DNA of 23,489 nucleotides from JAQGMO01 sp050954505 (GCA_050954505.1 JBPBPY010000167.1:1-23489), one strand, 5' to 3'; numbered from the stretch's first letter, positions 8,330-15,674 are shown. Notes: a model not told the origin generated them from the sequence alone. Numbers and translations: made by a program.

Positions 8330-8620
8330 TTGGATGGCAATAAGACAATCTTGAATTATTCCCCTGAGCAACGAAAGCCCCTCATGAATCCAAATGTGAA
8401 CACTGTCTCCAATAAAAATTCCAAACCACATTTTTGGCGTACTGATGTCCGAAGCACCAAGATCGTTGACTTGGGTATTTCCCTGCTTGATCAATTCGGG
8501 GCGGAATATGCGGCAGGGTTTTTGAAGGAAAACGGCATTTCGTTCAATGTCGCCATTCGTGTGCTGGCTCATCCCATGCAACGGCGCAAGTTCGACCAGC
8601 CGGCCATCGCCGATATCTGA
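8330..8620 (+). CDS. Small protein of unknown function
   Basis: I do not recognise this protein. It has 96 residues if read from TTG 8330, which has AGGAG at 8316-8320 nine bases upstream. An ATG at 8384 would give 78 residues but lacks a good ribosome site. The N-terminus is polar and Asn/Lys-rich. From about residue 40 the sequence looks like a compact helical domain (KIVDLGISLLDQFGAEYAAG...FNVAIRVLAHP), followed by a basic MQRRKF stretch. No signal peptide or membrane segment is seen. The upstream DNA is A+T-rich and holds the inverted repeat TGGAA-TTAG-TTCCA (8267-8280). A strong hairpin follows the gene at 8658-8686. The small size and nearby operator-like repeat would fit a stress-linked or regulatory gene, but that is only a guess. 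Confidence 0.65.
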   Translation: MDGNKTILNYSPEQRKPLMNPNVNTVSNKNSKPHFWRTDVRSTKIVDLGISLLDQFGAEYAAGFLKENGISFNVAIRVLAHPMQRRKFDQPAIADI

Positions 8621-8657
8621 TGGCCGCGTGATCCTGCCTTGACCATACTGGCGTTTT

Positions 8658-8686
8658 CATCATGGCACCCGCGAGGTGCCATGATG
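8658..8686. terminator. Perfect 12-bp hairpin between convergent genes
   Basis: CATCATGGCACC (8658-8669) and GGTGCCATGATG (8675-8686) form a perfect 12-pair stem with the five-base loop CGCGA. It lies between the small plus-strand gene ending at 8620 and the minus-strand membrane gene ending at 8783, so it could end transcription from both sides. There is no long T tract on either side (TTTT only precedes it on the plus strand), so the terminator call is tentative although the hairpin itself is certain. Confidence 0.6.
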
Positions 8687-8782
8687 CATTTGCAGCGTCG
8701 CTTTTGCATTGCTTCTGCTTTGCTATTGCGCTGCTTTGCGTTGGTTCAGGTTTCCCGGACGCAGCCGGCCCTGCGGCATTGA

Positions 8783-9148
8783 TCAACGCTGCCGGCGGCA
8801 GAGATACAAATAGGTCACGCTGATGATGGCAATCATCACGCAGGCGAAGGAAAACGCAATCCCCATTCCCATGCATAAGGTGGTTGCACACCAGTGGGCC
8901 AGGCTGCCGGCCATGGTTTGTTGCATCAGGCGTGAAAATATATCAAGTAGCATCATCAGACTTAATGCAATGCCGATCCACTTGAAAATAAAAAACGGCA
9001 GGATGCCCCGTTGCGCGCGATTGTGGCGATAGTTGGCAATGCATTGCTCTTCAGTTCCGCGTGCTGCATCCCTGAATCGGCCAAACGGCATGGCGCGATA
9101 ATAAAATTCTTTCAGACGGGATTTGTTACTGTCCTCAACGAGACGCAT
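8783..9148 (-). CDS. Small membrane protein of unknown function, two TM helices
   Basis: This predicted 121-residue protein is not recognised. The start at 9148 (MRLVEDSNKSRLKEF) is decided by AGGAG eight bases upstream on the minus strand. Longer readings that begin at 9241 lack this support. The N-terminal half (about 1-50) is polar and basic with a charged EDSNKSRLKEFYYRAMPFGRFRD region. Two hydrophobic segments follow, about residues 51-75 (FFIFKWIGIALSLMMLLDIF) and 85-115 (CMGMGIAFSFACVMIAIISV), and the C-terminus RRQR is basic. It is probably an inner-membrane protein with both ends in the cytoplasm. The gene is convergent with the small gene at 8330-8620. A T-rich terminator-like hairpin lies within its upstream region at 9302-9330. 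Confidence 0.6.
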   Translation of the reverse strand: MRLVEDSNKSRLKEFYYRAMPFGRFRDAARGTEEQCIANYRHNRAQRGILPFFIFKWIGIALSLMMLLDIFSRLMQQTMAGSLAHWCATTLCMGMGIAFSFACVMIAIISVTYLYLCRRQR

Positions 9149-9301
9149 GGCGGCTTCTCCTGTCTTCACTGGTGCAGACACTGCTCGACGGGTCATGGCA
9201 GCTGACGAAGCAGATGATTGCGCTGACATTGCTGTGCGCATTCAAGGATTGTGGCATAGCTTGGCCCCGGCTGGCATGGCAGGCCATCTCTCGAAAAGCA
9301 A

Positions 9302-9330
9302 AAAACCCGCGATCAGCTTCGATGCGGGTT
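9302..9330 (-). terminator. Rho-independent terminator on the minus strand
   Basis: AAACCCGC (9302-9309) pairs with GCGGGTTT (9323-9330). Read on the minus strand the stem is followed by TTTTTTGCTTTTC, a classic terminator tail. No gene ends just upstream on that strand. It must therefore end an unannotated short transcript starting around 9350-9460, or act as a leader attenuator for the membrane gene starting at 9148. Confidence 0.7.
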
Positions 9331-9423
9331 TCTCTGGTCTCCTCCACCTCAAATGAGCGGATTTATTTTGTGTGAGTATTGTGAGTGATTCAACCTAAAA
9401 CCGCGATACGTACTTTCCACACA

Positions 9424-9459
9424 ATTTGAACAATTCAAATCTAACATTCATTTGAATTG
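9424..9459. repeat. Three ATTTGAA half-sites forming overlapping palindromes
   Basis: ATTTGAA (9424-9430) and its inverse TTCAAAT (9434-9440) flank a three-base spacer. CAATTCAAAT (9431-9440) is then inverted again as ATTTGAATTG (9450-9459). The middle arm can pair with either neighbour. The position in a divergent intergenic region suggests a regulator-binding site. Confidence 0.75.
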
Positions 9460-9634
9460 ATCGATGCAGTTATCAGCGAGCGCCTGCGGCATCGTGCTGA
9501 GGTGCGCTGCCAACAGGTGCTGCTTACGGCTTGGCAGCGCAGGCGCACAAGCGTATGTTATTGGGCAGCCGGCACAATCCTGCGGCCGCGCTGATTGCGT
9601 CGTCATCGCATCCAATCGAAGAAGGAGCATTTCC

Positions 9635-10360
9635 ATGACCCAACTGAGATCCGCCACCGAGCTCGCCGCCGCGAGCAAACCCTACCCCAACGACAGCGCC
9701 GAATACCGCAAGGCCCGCACTGCCCTGCTGGCCGAAGAGATCGAGCTGCGCCGCCACATCGAACGGGTCGCTGCCCAGCGCCGCACGCTGCCCCTGGGCG
9801 GAGCCATCCGTGACCATGCATTCAAGGACGAAAATGGCAAAACCATCAAGATGGCCGACATGTTCGGCAAGCACGATACGCTGGTTACCTACTTCTGGAT
9901 GTATGGTCCCGAACGCGAACATCCCTGCCCCATGTGCACCGGTACGCTGGCATCGATCGATGCACCGTCGCGCGATATCGGAGAGCGTACCGCCATCGCC
10001 GTGATTGGCCGTTCTCCTGTGGCACGACAGCTGGCCTTTGCGCGCCAGCGAGGCTGGAGCAACCTGAGATTCTACGAGACGGTTGGCGACGACTTTGCGC
10101 GTGAATACCGCGGCCTGGCACCGGATGGCAGTGAATGGCCGGCACTGGATGTCTGGGTCAAGCGCGACAATGCGGTGTACCACTTCTGGGGTGCGGAATA
10201 TGGCGGCACGCAAGACCCTGGCGAAGACCCGCGCGGTGCGCCGGACTTGATGGCCCTGTGGAATGTGCTTGACCTGACACCGCAGGGGCGCGGCAAGGAT
10301 TGGTATCCACAGCTGGAATACGGCACCGATGGCAGTGCGTCCTGCCATCCTGCTGCGTGA
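9635..10360 (+). CDS. DUF899 family thioredoxin-like protein
   Basis: This 241-residue protein matches my memory of the DUF899 family, predicted to have a thioredoxin-like fold. The function of the family is not established. It has an N-terminal helical part (about 1-60). The segment LFGKHDTLVTYFWMYGPEREHPCPMCT-like follows, with Cys98-x-x-Cys101 at the position of a redox pair. Later come VIGRSPVARQLAFARQRGW and FWGAEYGG, which are typical of the family. GAAGGAG lies seven bases upstream of ATG 9635 and decides this start. No signal peptide is seen, so it is probably cytoplasmic. The next gene on the plus strand is the SDR at 11097. A GFA-type protein is convergent downstream. DUF899 genes are common in Burkholderiales accessory regions, but the substrate is unknown. 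Confidence 0.85.
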   Translation: MTQLRSATELAAASKPYPNDSAEYRKARTALLAEEIELRRHIERVAAQRRTLPLGGAIRDHAFKDENGKTIKMADMFGKHDTLVTYFWMYGPEREHPCPMCTGTLASIDAPSRDIGERTAIAVIGRSPVARQLAFARQRGWSNLRFYETVGDDFAREYRGLAPDGSEWPALDVWVKRDNAVYHFWGAEYGGTQDPGEDPRGAPDLMALWNVLDLTPQGRGKDWYPQLEYGTDGSASCHPAA

Positions 10361-10416
10361 GGGCAGCCGTTGAACGATTGCTTGCTCGTCAACGGCGTAT
10401 TGCTGGCTTGACCCGT

Positions 10417-10920
10417 CTACGGACTGCCCAGGCCCAGCCGCTCGTGCCACTGCGCCAGCGATTCATCAGGATATTCGTCAACGCATTGGTCATTCGGGCC
10501 GACGTGGACGCCGGCCCAGTTGGCTTTCGATCCAAGCATCATGTGCACGCTTTGCGGCGGCAACGGCAGATCGGTATCGATTGCGCCGGCATGAGGATGC
10601 ACCAGATCGGGCCAGCGCGGGTCCCATAACCACAGTGCGGTGCCACACAGTTTGCAGAAGTGGCGCTGCCCCTTGCTGCGCGTGGTCGGCTTGCCTTTGC
10701 CGTTGTAATCTTTCTTGTCGATTCTGGCGCGATACACCGACAGATTTTTTTTGCCCTTGATCTTCAGCGTGCGATGGTCGGCGCCAAGATTGATGGCAAA
10801 TCCACCAGTGCCAGCGGTCTTGCGGCAGATCGAGCAATAACAGCGCATGAAGGGCACGGGCTCGTGCGACACCACACTGAAGCGAACTGCCTTGCAGTGG
10901 CATGAACCTTTGAGTTTCAT
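10417..10920 (-). CDS. GFA (glutathione-dependent formaldehyde-activating enzyme) family protein
   Basis: This 167-residue protein belongs to the GFA/CENP-V zinc fold family. Some members catalyse S-hydroxymethylglutathione formation from formaldehyde and glutathione, but most are uncharacterised. All zinc ligands are visible: Cys7 and Cys9 (CHC), Cys27, Cys29 and Cys32 (CYCSIC), and Cys89 and Cys92 (CKLCG). The C-terminal part (VHMMLGSKANW..) is typical. A purine-rich AAAGGAAAG site precedes ATG 10920, slightly far away. The gene is divergent from the SDR at 11097 and convergent with the DUF899 gene. A formaldehyde-dehydrogenase-like ADH lies 6 kb away (16618), but no direct link is shown. 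Confidence 0.88.
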   Translation of the reverse strand: MKLKGSCHCKAVRFSVVSHEPVPFMRCYCSICRKTAGTGGFAINLGADHRTLKIKGKKNLSVYRARIDKKDYNGKGKPTTRSKGQRHFCKLCGTALWLWDPRWPDLVHPHAGAIDTDLPLPPQSVHMMLGSKANWAGVHVGPNDQCVDEYPDESLAQWHERLGLGSP

Positions 10921-11096
10921 CGACCAGTTCTTTCCTTTTGTCTATCGGCAACGTGGCCAATGCGCCACTCGCATGGTCATCATACAAGAGGAACAACACA
11001 GGGTGGCCAGATCGGCAATGTAGTTCAATGCCAAACAAGAACGTTGTTGTCACTTCGGTATAACATGCCTCTTACACAACGAAAAAAAGGGTCACG

Positions 11097-11843
11097 ATGA
11101 ACATCACAGGAAACACCATATTGATCACCGGCGGCGCCTCAGGCATTGGGCGCGCCTTGGCCGAAGCATTCCACCAACTCGGCAACCAGGTCATCATTTC
11201 CGGCCGCCGCCAGAGCGCGCTCGACGAAGTGACTGCCGCCAATCCCGGCATGGCTTCCCTGCCGCTGGACATTACCGACCAGGCCAGCATTGCCAGGTTC
11301 ACCGACGGCGCGCGCGCGGCCTACCCTGAATTGAATGTGCTGATCAACAATGCCGGCATCATGCGGCTGGAAGACATCAAGGCTTCCCCGGCCTCGCTGC
11401 CGGATGCCGAAGAAATGGTCGTCACCAATCTGCTTGGCACCATCCGTGTCACGGCAGCGCTGCTGCCGCATCTGATGAAGCAGCCGCGCAGCACGCTGGT
11501 GACGGTGTCGTCGGGACTGGCCTTCGTTCCGCTGGCCGGCGCGGCAACGTATTGCGCGACCAAAGCCGCGATTCATTCCTACAGCATGTCGTTGCGCCAG
11601 CAGCTCAAAGGCACCAGTGTCGCCGTGGTCGAGATCGCCCCACCGTATGTGCAGACCGAGTTGATCGGTGAATTCCAGGCCAGCGATCCGAATGCAATGC
11701 CGCTGGCAGATTTCATTGCCGAGACCATGACCCTGCTCGAACGCGGTGATGCGGAAGTCATCGTCGAACGCTGCAAGATGCTGCGTTACGCAGCGGAAAA
11801 TGGGCGCATGGAAGAAGTGATGGGTGCGCTCAATTCGCATTAA
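11097..11843 (+). CDS. Short-chain dehydrogenase, DltE-like
   Basis: This 248-residue protein is a classical SDR oxidoreductase. TGGASGIG (11-18) binds NAD(P), NNAG is near residue 85, and the catalytic Ser139, Tyr152 and Lys156 are present (VSSGLAFVPLAGAATYCATK). The pattern ILITGGASGIG..LPLDITD..LNVLINNAGIM and the tail APPYVQTEL resemble the COG3967 'DltE' group. That group is named from a Gram-positive operon, but its members in Gram-negatives have unknown substrates. ATG 11097 has AAAGGG five bases upstream. Upstream lies a TATAAC box at 11059. The gene is divergent from the GFA gene, with 176 bases between them. It is a cytoplasmic enzyme of unknown substrate. Confidence 0.92.
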   Translation: MNITGNTILITGGASGIGRALAEAFHQLGNQVIISGRRQSALDEVTAANPGMASLPLDITDQASIARFTDGARAAYPELNVLINNAGIMRLEDIKASPASLPDAEEMVVTNLLGTIRVTAALLPHLMKQPRSTLVTVSSGLAFVPLAGAATYCATKAAIHSYSMSLRQQLKGTSVAVVEIAPPYVQTELIGEFQASDPNAMPLADFIAETMTLLERGDAEVIVERCKMLRYAAENGRMEEVMGALNSH

Positions 11844-11978
11844 GCACTCTGGCCAGCTGGCGAGTGGTCCGAAGCCGACGCGCGGGATGCTCCTCGCGCT
11901 GCCGCGATCAGCAGCGACGCGCATCTGGCGTGGTCGGCTTGCTGCACATCAGAACATGTAGCGATCAAGGCAAGTGTT

Positions 11979-12014
11979 TTGGCGTACGTCCTTATCATGG
12001 GTCATTTACGCCAA
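11979..12014 (+). repeat. Inverted repeat over the ribosome site of the RibD-like gene
   Basis: TTGGCGT (11979-11985) pairs with ACGCCAA (12008-12014) across 22 bases. The right arm overlaps the first bases of the AAGGAG Shine-Dalgarno (12013-12018). In RNA the stem could limit ribosome access. As DNA it could be an operator. Confidence 0.5.
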
Positions 12015-12026
12015 GGAGTTGCGCTG

Positions 12027-12719
12027 ATGAAACCGACCATAATTTGCCACATGATGTCTTCGCTGGATGGCCATGCCCTGACCGATGGATGGGAGCGGCC
12101 TTTCAAGAAAAGCGCGGGCGAGCTGTATGAAACGCTGGCACAGCAATTCGAATTCGATGCCTGGGTATGTGGCCGTGTCACCATGCAGGAAATGGCGCAT
12201 GGCGAGGACTATCCGCAAGGCCTGGCCAAAACAGCCATTGCGCGTACGAACCACATTGCCCAGCGCGATGCCAAGGTCCTGGCGATTTCCATCGATGCCC
12301 ATGGCAAAGTGGCGTGGCAAAAAAATCAGGTACTCGATTCGCATATCGTCGAGGTCGTCACCGAAGCGGTTGAAGACGATTACCTGGCTTACCTGCAATC
12401 AATAGGCATCTCCTACATTTTCGGTGGCAAGACCGAGATCGACCTGGCGCATGTGATGGAGGTGCTGGCAACGCAATGGGGCCGCAAACGCGTCGTTGTC
12501 GAAGGCGGGCCCACCGTCGCCGGATCATTTATCCAGGCCGGCCTGGTGGATGAAGTCAGCGTGCTGCTGCTGCCATTGATCGATGGCCGGGGTGACCATC
12601 CGGCATCGTTTGAAATTGCACCGCCAGCCTGGAAAGCGCCCAGTTATCTGACACTGCAATCCGCCCAGGTTCAGGAAGGCGGCGCGGTCTGGCTTCGCTA
12701 TACCAGCAAGTCCGCTTGA
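12027..12719 (+). CDS. RibD C-terminal / dihydrofolate-reductase-like oxidoreductase
   Basis: This 230-residue protein has the RibD_C (dihydrofolate-reductase-like) fold. In riboflavin synthesis this domain reduces the ribosyl side chain of the pyrimidine intermediate with NADPH, but free-standing copies often have unknown roles. Visible signatures are the N-terminal strand and loop PTIICHMMSSLDGHALTDG, the WVCGRVTMQEM segment near residue 50, and RVVVEGGPTVAGSFIQAGLVDE with LLPLIDG (about 155-190). The deaminase half of RibD is absent. ATG 12027 is fixed by AAGGAG eight bases upstream. No signal peptide is present. The gene stands alone, with 183 bases after the SDR and an inverted repeat over its ribosome site. 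Confidence 0.9.
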   Translation: MKPTIICHMMSSLDGHALTDGWERPFKKSAGELYETLAQQFEFDAWVCGRVTMQEMAHGEDYPQGLAKTAIARTNHIAQRDAKVLAISIDAHGKVAWQKNQVLDSHIVEVVTEAVEDDYLAYLQSIGISYIFGGKTEIDLAHVMEVLATQWGRKRVVVEGGPTVAGSFIQAGLVDEVSVLLLPLIDGRGDHPASFEIAPPAWKAPSYLTLQSAQVQEGGAVWLRYTSKSA

Positions 12720-13024
12720 CGGCACCTTCCGCAAGCCAGCCAGCGCCGCATGGCTGATTTGCCAATCTGCGCCTGGATGACGACATTGGTTTCTTGCCTC
12801 AAATGGAACTTTGCGCTGCGAATGCCCACTGATTCGCAACCGGGCACGGGCAGTTCCTGCACTGTTTTCATTTCGATCACACTCCCCGCCTGGTGAAATC
12901 CCGTCGCACCATTTGCTCCCTTTTGGACCTGATGGCGCGATGGCATGCATGTGCACTGACGCCGGCTTGATGCCGGCCGTTTGGTGCACAACGGGTCAGT
13001 GATTGTTTTACAGGTTAATAAAAC
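12720..13024 (+). other. Intergenic region upstream of the ankyrin gene
   Basis: These 305 bases hold no gene I can support. Open frames on the minus strand overlap the RibD-like gene and have no family features. A GCCGGC-TTGAT-GCCGGC hairpin lies at 12961-12977. The last 25 bases are A+T-rich (GATTGTTTTACAGGTTAATAAAAC) and presumably contain the ribosome and promoter region of the ankyrin gene, although no clear promoter boxes can be assigned. Confidence 0.5.
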
Positions 13025-14758
13025 ATGCCTTTGCCAAGCAAGTCCGGTTCGCCAGACTCGATGCCATCCACAACCCAGCCAGGCGCCATGGCTGTGACCA
13101 GCCATCTGTCCGGCGTCGTCATTGACCGGTTTGGACAGGTTGTGGCAACGGTGGAAGGCATGCATGCCGCCCCGGCGCGTCTTGATCGTACGCCATTGTC
13201 ATTGAGCGATCAGGCCATGGCCTGGGAATCTTCCCGCGATCAGACTGTCCCTGTGCGCTCGGTGCTGGACATCAGCGCACCGCAAGCGCCCCTGGCAGCG
13301 TTCTTCAGCAAGGATGGCTATGACAACTGGTCATGCCTGCACATGGCGGCTGTGCTCGGTGACGGCTCCATGATGAACGTCTTGGCCAATCTGCTGGAAA
13401 TGAACATCGTCGAGCCTGATCTGATCGGCTTCGATGGCAGCACGCTGCTGCATACCATGGCCTGGCATGCCCGGGAAGATTACGCGCGCATGGCGATGCA
13501 GTGCCTGGCTGGCAGCTTGCCTGCCCACTCGGCTGCTACGCCAGGGCACGGTGATTACATGCCGGTGCGCCAGCGCATCGCTCTGCTGCATCGCGCCGGC
13601 GCCGACATGAATGCATCGCTATCGCAACTCGCGCGCGCTTTCCTGCAAACGCTCGCTGCCTGTGGTTTGTCCGGGCAAGCGCTTGCCATGGAAACCGAAG
13701 CGCGTTGCCTTGACGACGATCCCAGGCTGCAAGCGCTGAAGAATCAATCAATGCTCGCGGAGCATGAACTCAAGGAAATCATCTGGCGAACCATGAGAAT
13801 CCAGGCATCGCCCTTGATGTGTGCCTTGCATGACAATCTGCGCGACCCTTCCCGACGCGTGGTCATTGAAGCCTTGCTGGAACACGGGGCCAATCCGAAC
13901 CTGGCCTTCTACGACCGTGAACTGGAAGAGTTGTTGCATCGTCAGGGCGTTGCGGCAATGGCGACCATTCCATTGCATGTGGCTGCCAAGGACCTGTGTG
14001 CGCAAATCGTCTGCGCCCTGCTCAAGGCAGGCGCCAATCTCGATGCACGGGGAACCTTGGGAGAAAACGCATTGCATTTTTCTGCCAGGAATATCCGCAA
14101 TCCCCAAGTCACGCACGTCTTGTTGCAAGCGGGTGCCAAGCGCTTTGTCAATGCCACCATGGCTGGTGAATTGACTGCCTTGCATTGCGCTGCCAGCAGC
14201 AATCACGCCGGTATTGTCACGGCATTGCTTGATGCAAATGCCAATGTCCATTTGCGCGATGCTGGTGGACACAGTGCCCTGCATTACGCGGCGGCACAAA
14301 GCAGTCTCGCAGTGGTCGATGCCTTGCTGGCGCATGGCGCGCGCATCCTGGCTGTAAGCAATGTGCAGGAAACCGTGCTGCACTACGCCGCGCGTTCAGC
14401 CAACCCGCAAATCTTCACCGGCTTGATGAATGCAGGCGCTGCGCAACTGCTGTTCGCAGCCGATGAATCAGGACGCCTGCCATTGCATGCAGCTGCGGCA
14501 ATACCCGGCAATGTGGAGACCATCAAGACCATCCTGCGTGCCGGCGCACATGAACAAATCGATGCACGCACGCGTGGCCAGAAGACTGCGCTGCAACTGG
14601 CGGCAATGTTGCCCGGAAATGAGGCAGCTGTGCAGTGCCTGATCGACGCTGGCGCGCAATGCCTGGACATCGACATGGATTCCGGCGGTTTTGGCGAACC
14701 GCTGCGTCTTGCACTTCGCGACACCAGACAAGCTGCTGCGGCCTTGCCGCTTCATTGA
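13025..14758 (+). CDS. Ankyrin-repeat protein
   Basis: This 577-residue protein is dominated by ankyrin repeats, which mediate protein-protein contacts. The first 95 residues have no recognised domain and no signal peptide. Ankyrin-like units begin near residue 98 (WSCLHMAAVLGD). The canonical repeats run from about 260 to 550, with the helix-start motifs PLHVAAK (~315), ALHFSAR (~345), ALHCAAS (~384), ALHYAAA (~416), VLHYAAR (~449), PLHAAAA (~485) and ALQLAAM (~520). A less regular helical insert (about 165-255) separates the N-terminal unit from the main array. No enzymatic domain was seen. The protein could be a cytoplasmic scaffold, an inhibitor or a secreted eukaryote-directed effector. 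Nothing nearby decides between these. The start at 13025 has a weak ribosome site (ACAGG). Confidence 0.88.
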   Translation: MPLPSKSGSPDSMPSTTQPGAMAVTSHLSGVVIDRFGQVVATVEGMHAAPARLDRTPLSLSDQAMAWESSRDQTVPVRSVLDISAPQAPLAAFFSKDGYDNWSCLHMAAVLGDGSMMNVLANLLEMNIVEPDLIGFDGSTLLHTMAWHAREDYARMAMQCLAGSLPAHSAATPGHGDYMPVRQRIALLHRAGADMNASLSQLARAFLQTLAACGLSGQALAMETEARCLDDDPRLQALKNQSMLAEHELKEIIWRTMRIQASPLMCALHDNLRDPSRRVVIEALLEHGANPNLAFYDRELEELLHRQGVAAMATIPLHVAAKDLCAQIVCALLKAGANLDARGTLGENALHFSARNIRNPQVTHVLLQAGAKRFVNATMAGELTALHCAASSNHAGIVTALLDANANVHLRDAGGHSALHYAAAQSSLAVVDALLAHGARILAVSNVQETVLHYAARSANPQIFTGLMNAGAAQLLFAADESGRLPLHAAAAIPGNVETIKTILRAGAHEQIDARTRGQKTALQLAAMLPGNEAAVQCLIDAGAQCLDIDMDSGGFGEPLRLALRDTRQAAAALPLH

Positions 14759-14787
14759 CCTGCGTTACATGAACAACCATTGAAAAC

Positions 14788-14817
14788 GGAGCGCAAGGAC
14801 GATTGGTCCCGCGCTCC
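14788..14817. terminator. Hairpin between convergent ankyrin and KGG-motif genes
   Basis: GGAGCGC (14788-14794) pairs with GCGCTCC (14811-14817), with GGAC/GTCC pairing inside the loop, giving a strong two-part stem. On the minus strand it is followed by GTTTTC. It lies 29 bases after the ankyrin stop and about 118 bases after the minus-strand stop, so it is a likely bidirectional terminator. Confidence 0.55.
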
Positions 14818-14934
14818 TGTCACTCATCTGCCGAAAGCGGCTACCAGGTCAAGCAAGCCTCCTGGCTTGGCTTGGCAAGCCATGATCACAAGTTATTGAT
14901 GCAACCTGCGTCAGCACGGCTGCAAACCTGCCGA

Positions 14935-15429
14935 TCAGCGGTCGGTGTTCTTGTGGCTTTGGCGCCCTGCTTCCACATGCTGCTCATGCGTACCGCCTCG
15001 GGTCGAGGTGCCTGGCGCATGATTGTCGCTGTTGGAGTTCGAGGCCGAATGCTGGTTCTTGTGGCTCTGGCTACCTGCTGCCACATGCTGTTCATGGGTG
15101 CCGCCACGCGTGGATGCGCCTGGTGCCTGATTGCCGCTGCCGGAACCGGATGCCGATTGCTGGCTGTGCTGGCCTTTCGAGCCGGATGCCGACTGCTGGT
15201 CTTGCTGGTTTTGCTGACTCTTCGAACCGGAGTTCGATTGCTGGTCCTGCTGGTTCTTGTGGCTTTGACGGCCTGCTTCCACATGCTGTTCGTGTGTGCC
15301 ACCCTGGGTGGACTTGCCTGCGGAAGTGCTGTTCGAACCAGCCTGGGTTTGCTGTCCGCGCTGGCCGGACTGCGATTGCTGTTCATTGTTGCGGTCGTTG
15401 GAATTGTTTCCTTGATTTTGATTTGCCAT
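14935..15429 (-). CDS. Hydrophilin-like protein with three KGG-like stress motifs
   Basis: This 164-residue protein is almost wholly Gln, Ser, Asn, Gly, His, Ala, Lys and Thr. It contains no Ile, Leu, Phe, Tyr, Trp or Cys. It has three near-identical copies of a 17-residue motif, GGTHEQHVEAGRQSHKN, at residues 43-59, 109-125 (with AAGSQSHKN) and 145-161, each preceded by S-T-(Q/R). The linkers carry repeats such as NQQDQQS and SASGS. The motif resembles the bacterial KGG / GsiB-type stress repeat (PF10685) without its usual Phe-Tyr core. This suggests a disordered, heat-stable, desiccation- or general-stress-linked hydrophilin. The start at 15429 is set by GGAGAG eight bases upstream. A signal peptide is absent. 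The name and role are inferred by resemblance only. Confidence 0.8.
   Translation of the reverse strand: MANQNQGNNSNDRNNEQQSQSGQRGQQTQAGSNSTSAGKSTQGGTHEQHVEAGRQSHKNQQDQQSNSGSKSQQNQQDQQSASGSKGQHSQQSASGSGSGNQAPGASTRGGTHEQHVAAGSQSHKNQHSASNSNSDNHAPGTSTRGGTHEQHVEAGRQSHKNTDR
14951..15310 (-). repeat. Three DNA copies of the 17-codon stress motif
   Basis: Three related blocks of about 50-55 bases, beginning near 14951, 15059 and 15258 on the plus strand, encode the repeated motif of the KGG-like protein on the minus strand. They differ mostly at third codon positions. This points to old duplications kept at the protein level, as opposed to a recent slippage. Confidence 0.7.
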
Positions 15430-15674
15430 TTTTATCTCTCCAGTTAAACGCCACACTTAAGCGACTCAGTGATTTAAAAACTCGGCTTGCAAACAACCGA
15501 AGACACAGGTTAAACGCGATCCATTATTTAATCTGTAGGAAGAGCTCGAAACCTCGTGTAAGAGATTTCGCGCTTTTCCATATGCAACGTTGCCCAATGT
15601 TATCGTCATGTTAGGATGAGCGCTGCCCTCGGCAAGCGTTGCTGTTGCCCTCCACATTTATTTCTTCATCAGCC

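Larger units (their letters stand above)
9149..9634. promoter_or_regulatory. 486-base divergent intergenic region
   Basis: This region separates the minus-strand membrane protein from the plus-strand DUF899 gene. Reading frames through it are short and have no family signature. It holds a minus-strand terminator-like hairpin (9302-9330) and an A+T-rich palindromic element with three ATTTGAA half-sites (9424-9459). The part from about 9464 to 9634 is open in the frame of the DUF899 gene, but the SD-supported start is at 9635. Confidence 0.6.

Noticed and set aside
12525..13165. Minus-strand frames of about 155 codons overlapping the RibD-like and ankyrin genes
   Set aside because: Both overlap well-supported plus-strand genes and show no domain or start signal.
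14803..15447. Plus-strand frame of 214 codons that looks like a multi-helix membrane protein
   Set aside because: It is antisense to the Gln-rich KGG-motif gene. Gln codons CAG/CAA read as Leu on the other strand, which creates artificial hydrophobic helices. The minus-strand gene has a good Shine-Dalgarno and meaningful repeats.
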